Assembly (NCBI GenBank): GCA_018609935.1
Contig: JAHENH010000029.1
Location: forward strand, 1 to 5,048
Reading direction: 5' to 3'
Length of the DNA: 5,048 nt
Source: Halobacteriales archaeon
Lineage (GTDB): Archaea > Halobacteriota > Halobacteria > Halorutilales > JAHENH01
This document shows positions 1-5,048 of the stretch, piece by piece. Under the pieces are notes generated by a model, which saw only the letters and a list, made by a program, of their open reading frames with translations, made no database searches and was not told where the DNA came from. The number at the start of each line of letters is the position of its first letter. Position 1 is the stretch's first letter. Position numbers and translations under genes: made by a program.

Positions 1-33
1 TAGGTTTATATGAGAAGAATCGATTTGTAGGCA

Positions 34-2343
34 TTACCGATTTCCTTTTTGGAATTCTGCATCAAATCGTTTCTTTCCTTCTTCATCTTCAGAGATGTCA
101 TATCGATAATTTCTATATCGATTATTGAGAGCATCAATGTAAGCTCTATTGTATTGATTCTGTGCTTGATGTCTATCTTGATCCTTAGCTACACCTTGAA
201 TTCCTCTTCCTACATCTCCTGCAATATTTGTGAGATTTTGATCGAATATAGCTCTATTCTTAGCATCAGTTTTAGCCTCTTCTCGAGCTATCTCAGCATT
301 AAGCCTATCAGCTCTATTCATAATCCCCACATTCTTATTTCTCTCCTGCATCCGAGACTTCATAAGAGCTTTATTGAGATTTCTCTGAGAAGCTATATTA
401 GCGGATATATTTCCTTGAAGAGCTTGTCCTGCTGTATTGGCATTTTTACGGACAGACTCTTCTGCTCTAGCTCTAGACAGGGCTGCTTGTCTCCTAGCCA
501 TATCTCTAGCCTCTTCATAATCCACTTTATCAGGATCAACTCTTCTATAATCAGCTTTCTCTGGACCTCCTATCATGGTCATAGCTCCTACAGCAGGCTT
601 AATAAAGGGAGCTACTTTTTGAAGAGAAGAAAGCTCATTATCAAATTCAGCATCCTTTCTATAAGGATTGGATCTAGGAGAAGTAGTTTGAGAGTTGGGA
701 TTTCTTCTCATCTCAGCCACTTGTCTTTGAAGTTCTGTAGGTAGAGGTTCATCTTCTCCTCCGAATCTTCTTAGATATTCAGTTCTTTCTTCAGGGGTCA
801 TCTGAGATATATCTCTATACGTCCTATCTTCAGATTCCTCTTCAGGGGTCATAGCTCTAGAGGATGTATCAGTAGAAGAATCTACTATATTTCCTTCCTC
901 ATCCATGACTCCTACTACATTTCCTTCTTCATCAGTCACTACTCCATTTTCATCAGTACCTCCTCCAGTTTGATATTCAGTATATCCTCCACTTCCATAT
1001 TCCATATCTCCTCCACTCTTAAATACTTTCTCAGGATTAACTAGACCAAATGTATTGGATTCTACTAAGTATTTTCCTGTGCCTTTTACAGGACCATTCT
1101 CTTGGTTATATTGGACGAGCGATCCAAAGGGATCTAGATGGGTGGATCCAGCACTTTTCTGGAATCTCTCTCCTGTAGTATCTGCTTCATCAATAGTTCT
1201 ATCCTTTCCTGCTACAGTATCTCCTAGTTTAGATCCTACACCGAATGCAGCTCCAAGGAGAGGATTAATAGCAGAAAGACCAGATGTTACTCCGGATCTT
1301 ACTTTCTGTTTTTGCTGGAGGTCTTTTTGTTTCTTTATCTCTTCTTTTTTAGATTCTGGAACTTCAGAATAATCCACTCCAGCATCTTCATCTTTTGCTC
1401 CGGCTTGAACAGCTGTTGCAGCTCCAGTTCCTAAAGCTGCATACCCAGCTGCTCCCATTCCAGATCCTGAATTAGCAGTAGAAGTTTCAGGAGCTGTAGG
1501 CTTAGTATTATAATTGGTATCTACATTGGGATTTTGAGTGGACCTATATTTATCCATGTTCCCCCCAAAATTAAACTCAGTATAATTTGATCTATTTCTA
1601 AGTCTTCTTTGAACTTCTTCTTGAGGAATATCTAGATCTCTAGCAGTTTGTCCTGATTTATCTTCATAGCTTCCTTGAAGGACATCTTTTCTATAGATAG
1701 GAACTGACCTCTGACCCTCCTCATAATTCAAATATTCTTCACTAAGGGGATAATCATACCTAGGCATGGTATCATCATCAGGATCTCCTAATTCTCCTCC
1801 ATAGGCTTTTTTATCTCCAGAGTCTACTCCATTTTTGAATTGTTCTTCGACTTTATCAGGAATAATATCTTGATCTGTATTCTCTTCTATTGTCTTAATT
1901 GCCTCTTTTACTTTCTCAGCTTTTTTAGATTCCTGAGCTTTTCTTAGATCCTCTATCTCACGATCCATTGCATTCTTGGTGTATGGATCATTCTCCCTTT
2001 TATCATACTTCTTTTGGATATCTTTGGAAACATCCGCAAAGGTCTTGCCTGCATATTTAGGATCTATTCCATTCTCTTTGGCAAGTGTTTTTGTAAGCTT
2101 CATATCAGAAGCATCTGAGAAAACATAACTTCCTACTTTGGTCTCTCCTTTCTCCACTTCAGCATTATGTTCAGGAACTTTTATTCCTCCATTCTCATGC
2201 TTATTTCCTTCAGAATAAGCTGTGAGAGATCCCGGAAGAGATCCTTTAATATTTTGAGGTCTCTTCGACTGTTGAGGTCTTCTCCCCTGAGTAGGTTTTC
2301 TCTGGGGATTTCTTCTTGGATTTTGTGGTCTTTTGCGAGGCAT
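34..2343 (-). CDS. Crass-like phage virion protein, probably internal/ejected (TFAD-block family)
   Basis: Complete 769-residue gene, ATG at 2341-2343 and TAA at 34-36. Regions: 1-31, a basic Pro/Gln/Arg tail with 11 Lys/Arg and no acidic residue; 44-141, the recognisable block HENGGIKVP, EVEKGETK, YVFSD, TFADVSKDIQKKYDKRENDP and a helix with KAQESKK, which I recall from a virion protein of crAss-like and other Bacteroidota phages; 142-290, acidic and low in hydrophobics, likely disordered; 296-316 and 351-379, Gly/Ala-rich hydrophobic stretches separated by a Lys-rich helix; 446-461, Gly/Tyr-rich; 463-487, DEEGN-type repeats; 498-520, a doubled MTPEE motif; 575-593, a third hydrophobic stretch; 605-745, a long Ala/Arg/Asn/Gln helical region with NVGIMNRADRLNAEIAREEA; and an acidic-then-basic C-terminus. 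No enzyme motif or signal peptide is visible. The gene lies 90 bp after the tail protein gene on the same strand. Length, disorder and hydrophobic patches suit a cargo or ejected protein, but this is inference; a scaffold or tail-associated role is possible. Family confidence is good, function uncertain. Confidence 0.75.
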   Translation of the reverse strand: MPRKRPQNPRRNPQRKPTQGRRPQQSKRPQNIKGSLPGSLTAYSEGNKHENGGIKVPEHNAEVEKGETKVGSYVFSDASDMKLTKTLAKENGIDPKYAGKTFADVSKDIQKKYDKRENDPYTKNAMDREIEDLRKAQESKKAEKVKEAIKTIEENTDQDIIPDKVEEQFKNGVDSGDKKAYGGELGDPDDDTMPRYDYPLSEEYLNYEEGQRSVPIYRKDVLQGSYEDKSGQTARDLDIPQEEVQRRLRNRSNYTEFNFGGNMDKYRSTQNPNVDTNYNTKPTAPETSTANSGSGMGAAGYAALGTGAATAVQAGAKDEDAGVDYSEVPESKKEEIKKQKDLQQKQKVRSGVTSGLSAINPLLGAAFGVGSKLGDTVAGKDRTIDEADTTGERFQKSAGSTHLDPFGSLVQYNQENGPVKGTGKYLVESNTFGLVNPEKVFKSGGDMEYGSGGYTEYQTGGGTDENGVVTDEEGNVVGVMDEEGNIVDSSTDTSSRAMTPEEESEDRTYRDISQMTPEERTEYLRRFGGEDEPLPTELQRQVAEMRRNPNSQTTSPRSNPYRKDAEFDNELSSLQKVAPFIKPAVGAMTMIGGPEKADYRRVDPDKVDYEEARDMARRQAALSRARAEESVRKNANTAGQALQGNISANIASQRNLNKALMKSRMQERNKNVGIMNRADRLNAEIAREEAKTDAKNRAIFDQNLTNIAGDVGRGIQGVAKDQDRHQAQNQYNRAYIDALNNRYRNYRYDISEDEEGKKRFDAEFQKGNR
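788..852 (-). repeat. 14-bp direct repeat, in frame (MTPEE motif doubled)
   Basis: The 14-mer TCTTCAGGGGTCAT occurs at 788-801 and again at 839-852 on the plus strand, an offset of 51 bases (17 codons). On the coding strand each copy encodes MTPEE, at residues 498-502 and 515-519. The surrounding sequence is also similar in style (EEESEDRTYRD versus ERTEYLRRF). This points to an old short duplication inside the linker of the 769-aa protein. Confidence 0.6.
883..957 (-). repeat. Degenerate in-frame tandem repeat (DEEGN-type units)
   Basis: Three consecutive units of seven to nine codons encode TDENGVV, TDEEGNVVG and VMDEEGNIV (residues 463-487 of the 769-aa protein). The DNA units are visibly related: plus-strand cores 'ATTTCCTTCNTCATC' and 'CCATTTTCATCAGT'. 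The acidic Gly-Asn units resemble a turn-rich linker between the Gly/Tyr-rich segment and the following helical part. Unit number is a likely site of variation between related phages. No calcium-binding loop of EF-hand or RTX length is formed. Confidence 0.6.
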
Positions 2344-2366
2344 ATATACAAACTTAATTAAAGAAA
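2344..2366 (-). promoter_or_regulatory. Translation start region without Shine-Dalgarno
   Basis: The bases before the ATG of the 769-codon gene are almost entirely A and T. They contain no GGAG/AGGA-like sequence within 20 bases of the start codon. This is normal for Bacteroidota and their phages, where A/T-rich unstructured leaders replace the Shine-Dalgarno pairing. The ATG is still the preferred start, because the frame begins there with the basic tail, the promoter boxes lie immediately before it, and no other start codon lies between it and the spacer. Confidence 0.5.
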
Positions 2367-2379
2367 GGTCATATTCAAA
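2349..2379 (-). promoter_or_regulatory. Candidate Bacteroidota-type promoter (TTTG-N19-TAAGTTTG)
   Basis: Read on the minus strand, TTTG (2379-2376) is followed by exactly 19 bases and then TAAGTTTG (2356-2349). This matches the Bacteroides/Flavobacterium consensus of a -33 TTTG/TTG element and a -7 TAnnTTTG element at about 19-21 bp spacing. It sits in the only intergenic spacer, directly before the 769-codon gene. The -7 box ends five bases before the ATG, so transcription would begin at or very near the start codon. Caveat: TAnnTTTG alone also occurs several times by chance inside the two genes (for example near 1048, 1566 and 4956), so the weight rests on the pair of boxes, their spacing and their location. 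Confidence 0.5.
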
Positions 2380-2433
2380 GAGAGATGAAGTTTAATTTGT
2401 AACTGAGTCTCACTTTTTATATGATTTAGTAAA

Positions 2434-5048
2434 TTAATATGGCTTTTCTTGATAATGTGTTTCAATATCATGAAGTATAAGTCTAACGTTTTTATCATTA
2501 TCATAGATAAATCTTACATGACACCAGGGCCCTCTTATTCTCTCATCATCTGGAAGAGATGAATTATAAGTTAGAGAGCTTTCATCATTGTTCCTAGGGA
2601 TTATAGCTCTCCATTTTCTGAATCTTCTCTCTATATTTTCTGAGAGATTAAGAGGAACTTCTCCTGAATCTTGATATTCATTATATACATTAATTCTATT
2701 CATTATCTCATCCCAAATATCATTACCGGAACTATCATAAGCTTCAGCATTGAACTCAACATTATCGAATATCTTAGGAACTCTGGATTTATCATTAACG
2801 ATAATATCTATTTCAGAAGGATATCTAACTCCATAGAATTCTCTGGAGTTTCCTCTCTCATGCTCATATACATGATCTTCATTATTGGGATCTACTGAAA
2901 AGGTTTTATGACCATGACTTAGATATAAAGACGGAGTGAAGTCATAAAAAGATTCAAAAGCTCTTAATTTCTCACTATAAGAAATAGTTTTGTTATTTGT
3001 CTTCCATCTATAAACTTCTGTCTCTAATCTATCCTTAACAAATTTCCCTGTAAGGAAGGTTATAAAGATTCTATTATTTCTTTTATCAAACTCAGAATGA
3101 ATTCCTATCGGATGTTTTTCAATATCTCCATTAGGACTTATAAACTCTTCTACTAATGTTTGATCTGTATCTTCTACAGAACCTTCGATTAGATCTGCAA
3201 AATAGGAAGAGAGTCCTTTTACATCTGAGAGTGGAGCATTTCCATTCCCTCCAAATCTCATTATCTTCTTATTAAAGGAATCAGCATAGTAGATAGCTGA
3301 TCCAGAATCCACTACGGAGTATTGATGGGAAGTTCCTGAGTTAGTTGAGATATATTTATAATCATCTAGAATTCCTCCGTAGCCGAGTGTAAGTTCAGTG
3401 CCTTGACTAGAATTAATACTTGCCCTCTCATTAATAGATGCCCATCCAAGTCCTTGAGTTTGGAGAAAATAAATCCTATCTCTAAAGTTAATTATTTTAT
3501 TAATAGGACCAAGATTTCCTTGAACTTCTATAGTTTGGGCTGGAGGAAAGAATCTCCAACTATCGATCAATTCTCCATCAATTTTCTTTCTAGAAGCTCT
3601 TATTTCATGAGAATGCTCCTCAACAGTATTGGAGAATACATCTTCTGTCCTGAATACTTCACGTCCTATATCTTCTTGAAGGAATACCGTATTATAGGAA
3701 TTATTGGTATAAAGTTTTGTTACATCTTTAGTAGCATTGAAAAAACCTTGCTCAGCATAGTTATTGAAATCTTCAGATTTATTCCTAAGTCCTGTATTAA
3801 TAGGAGTTTCTATATTATGACATACACATTTAGATACTCTAGGATCTACACTTTTATCTACAGATGCGTTAATATTTCTAAGTTTAATTTGAGAGTCATA
3901 ATAAAATTCATAAGTATCACCCCCAAATACATCAAATGTAAAGGTATCAGGAAGATCCTTATTGACTATTTGAAATTCTCCTGCACTTATATATCTCTGG
4001 TTGGACCTATCTTCATATGAATCCCCTCCATATTGTCTAAAAGATTTACTCCTTTTTCTTCCTATAACAACATGAGCCCAGTCAGATGAACTTCCTATTA
4101 TATCTGTACTACTCTTTAAGTCTGACCACTGAGAAGATGGATCTAATTTATATCTGATTATAGTCTTTCTGTCTCCCAAAGAGGATTTAGCACTGTTTAA
4201 AGCATCTTTAGATGTATACATAGGAGCTGTCCAACACTTATTGAGGACAGGATAAGGACTCCCTCCAAAATTTTGTCTGGCCTCTGAAGGGTAAAATCGA
4301 TCAGATATATCTACATCTATTCTCTTACCTACATCATCAGAATTAGTCAATATAGTAGGAGCATTATAATCCAGCCTTTCTAACTTATGTAAAAATTCAT
4401 AACCCTTAGGAAGGTCTGCGGTCCTCTCGTTTTCTATATTATCTGTAGAATCAAAGCTCTGTACAGCTACTAGTTCTGCATAATCTATATCTGATGCTAG
4501 ATTATCAAGAGGAGTAAGTTGCCCAGTAGCTCCTAGAAAAATACATTCATTTTTCCAAGCAGCTAATCTCCCACTAGTTGTAATGGATCCATCCAATATG
4601 TAACAATCAGGCTCAGATATACTAGAATCATTAAATATATTCTGAAGTTTTTGATCGAAGTCAGCAGAAGTATTCTGTCCATCCAATCTAAACATGGGAC
4701 AAGTCACTCCCATCTCTATCCTTGACATGTCCTCTTCCTTTCTCTCAACTCTTACTATTCTAAATCCAGAGATTTGATCTTTTATAGAGGATACATCTAC
4801 AGTGAATCTAATTCCCAATGCATCAGATTCATTATGATCATTGTTAGATCCTCCTGTTTTATAGGAGATCGGGAATTCATGAGGAAAGGGAAATCTTATA
4901 TCTCCTATCCATTTTACAAAAGAGGGAGATCCTTCTAGACTATAAAATACTATTCCAAATCTATATATCTCTCCTCTGGTATAGCCTGTAAATAATTTCT
5001 CTATTAAGGGAGACTTATGGTTTAAAAATGAGGAATTTGTGGAATGAA
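2434..5048 (-). CDS. Crass-like phage tail stabilization/muzzle-family protein, 5' end missing
   Basis: Partial gene. The frame is open from the window edge to a TAA stop at 2434-2436, giving at least 870 residues. An in-frame TTG at 4816-4818 could be taken as the start, but 76 open codons precede it without any ATG. They encode conserved family sequence (YTRGEIYRFGIVFYSLEG, then FVKWIGDIRFP), so the real start is upstream of the window. Residues below are numbered from that TTG. Blocks seen in order: GFRIVRVERKEED (18-30); QYGGDSYEDRSNQRYISAGE (262-281); VFGGDTYEFYYD (297-308); a beta-rich, propeller-like stretch with GPINKIINFRDRIYFLQ (437-453) and DSGSAIYYADSFNKKIMRF (504-522); FESFYDFTPSLY (621-632); FDNVEFNAEAYDSSGND (684-700); NEYQDSG (713-719); RRFRKWRAIIPRN (731-743); and a C-terminal RIRGPWCHVRFIYDN / ILHDIETHYQ. 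From memory, this block order is that of the large crAss-like tail protein annotated 'stabilization protein', which I believe is the tail muzzle of the PhicrAss001 particle. There is no signal peptide or membrane segment in the visible part. Expected role: structural component at the distal end of a short tail. The family is fairly sure; its exact place in the virion is inference. Confidence 0.78.
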   Translation of the reverse strand, partial: HSTNSSFLNHKSPLIEKLFTGYTRGEIYRFGIVFYSLEGSPSFVKWIGDIRFPFPHEFPISYKTGGSNNDHNESDALGIRFTVDVSSIKDQISGFRIVRVERKEEDMSRIEMGVTCPMFRLDGQNTSADFDQKLQNIFNDSSISEPDCYILDGSITTSGRLAAWKNECIFLGATGQLTPLDNLASDIDYAELVAVQSFDSTDNIENERTADLPKGYEFLHKLERLDYNAPTILTNSDDVGKRIDVDISDRFYPSEARQNFGGSPYPVLNKCWTAPMYTSKDALNSAKSSLGDRKTIIRYKLDPSSQWSDLKSSTDIIGSSSDWAHVVIGRKRSKSFRQYGGDSYEDRSNQRYISAGEFQIVNKDLPDTFTFDVFGGDTYEFYYDSQIKLRNINASVDKSVDPRVSKCVCHNIETPINTGLRNKSEDFNNYAEQGFFNATKDVTKLYTNNSYNTVFLQEDIGREVFRTEDVFSNTVEEHSHEIRASRKKIDGELIDSWRFFPPAQTIEVQGNLGPINKIINFRDRIYFLQTQGLGWASINERASINSSQGTELTLGYGGILDDYKYISTNSGTSHQYSVVDSGSAIYYADSFNKKIMRFGGNGNAPLSDVKGLSSYFADLIEGSVEDTDQTLVEEFISPNGDIEKHPIGIHSEFDKRNNRIFITFLTGKFVKDRLETEVYRWKTNNKTISYSEKLRAFESFYDFTPSLYLSHGHKTFSVDPNNEDHVYEHERGNSREFYGVRYPSEIDIIVNDKSRVPKIFDNVEFNAEAYDSSGNDIWDEIMNRINVYNEYQDSGEVPLNLSENIERRFRKWRAIIPRNNDESSLTYNSSLPDDERIRGPWCHVRFIYDNDKNVRLILHDIETHYQEKPY

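Noticed and set aside
1..33. Start of a further downstream gene
   Set aside because: The minus strand of these 33 bases has no ATG and no promoter-like boxes. It is too short to judge.
49..744. Plus-strand open frame of 231 codons
   Set aside because: It is antisense to the 769-codon gene. Its translation is Ser/Ile/Leu-rich with no recognisable domain, as expected from the complement of purine-rich coding DNA.
1055..1372. Plus-strand open frame of 105 codons, and smaller ones at 2167-2361 and 2671-2898
   Set aside because: All overlap the minus-strand genes in antisense and have no supporting start region or protein features. The 2167-2361 frame covers the start of the 769-codon gene and runs into the spacer, but it looks like the complement of the basic tail.
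1561..1566. C6 homopolymer (G6 on the coding strand) as a programmed frameshift or sequencing error
   Set aside because: The frame encodes sensible sequence on both sides (EFNFGGNMDK). The slippery heptamer phase required for -1 frameshifting is not met.
2348..2400. Imperfect inverted repeat (ACAAACTTAATT against AAGTTTAATTTGT) around the promoter
   Set aside because: Only about 9 of 13 positions pair, nearly all A-T, in an AT-rich spacer. This is within chance expectation, so it is not called an operator.
2404..2412. Short palindrome TGAGTCTCA followed by TTTTT on the plus strand, possible terminator
   Set aside because: The arms are only 4 bp with a single central base, which cannot form a hairpin. 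The T run is on the wrong strand for these genes.
3403..4020. Plus-strand open frame of 205 codons
   Set aside because: It is antisense to conserved parts of the tail protein, including the YGGDSY and propeller-like regions. The Ile/Ser/Tyr-rich product shows no family features.
34..5048. Alternative genetic code (TAG or TGA read as an amino acid), as in some crAss-like phages
   Set aside because: Both genes read through in the standard code with no internal TAG or TGA, both end in TAA, and tryptophan uses TGG. The window gives no sign of recoding, though absence here does not exclude it elsewhere in the genome.

Overview
The window reads as part of the virion-structure module of a tailed phage, most likely a crAss-like phage (order Crassvirales) infecting a Bacteroidota host. 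Three observations support this. The larger protein carries, in order, the signature blocks I associate with the crAss-like 'stabilization'/muzzle tail protein. The smaller protein has the GGI / EVExGE / YVFSD / TFAD / RxNDP block of a crAss-like virion protein. The spacer between them holds a Bacteroidota-type promoter (TTTG-N19-TAAGTTTG) and no Shine-Dalgarno sequence. These family assignments come from recognising the protein sequences by eye and from memory, not from a database search. G+C is about 36% by sampling a few lines.

Layout: both genes are on the minus strand and are transcribed from high to low coordinates. Positions 5048 to 2434 hold the 3' 870 codons of a large tail protein gene whose true start lies outside the window. 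A 90-bp AT-rich spacer (2433 to 2344) follows. It contains a candidate promoter for the next gene and no convincing terminator. Positions 2343 to 34 hold a complete 769-codon gene for a low-complexity, partly disordered, probably internal virion or ejected protein. The last 33 bases are non-coding sequence downstream of its stop and hold nothing I can name. Every plus-strand open frame is an antisense shadow of these two genes. No RNA genes, mobile elements, CRISPR arrays or integration sites were seen.

How the genes work together (inference): the upstream gene encodes a beta-rich protein expected at the end of the short tail of a podovirus-like particle. The downstream gene encodes a basic-tailed, glycine/alanine- and helix-rich protein suited to being carried in the head or tail and released with the DNA. 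With no visible terminator between them they are probably co-transcribed. The spacer promoter could add transcripts of the second gene, possibly leaderless ones. I do not see an undescribed system such as a defence or retron-type element. The unusual points are the promoter placement and the composite architecture of the 769-aa protein.
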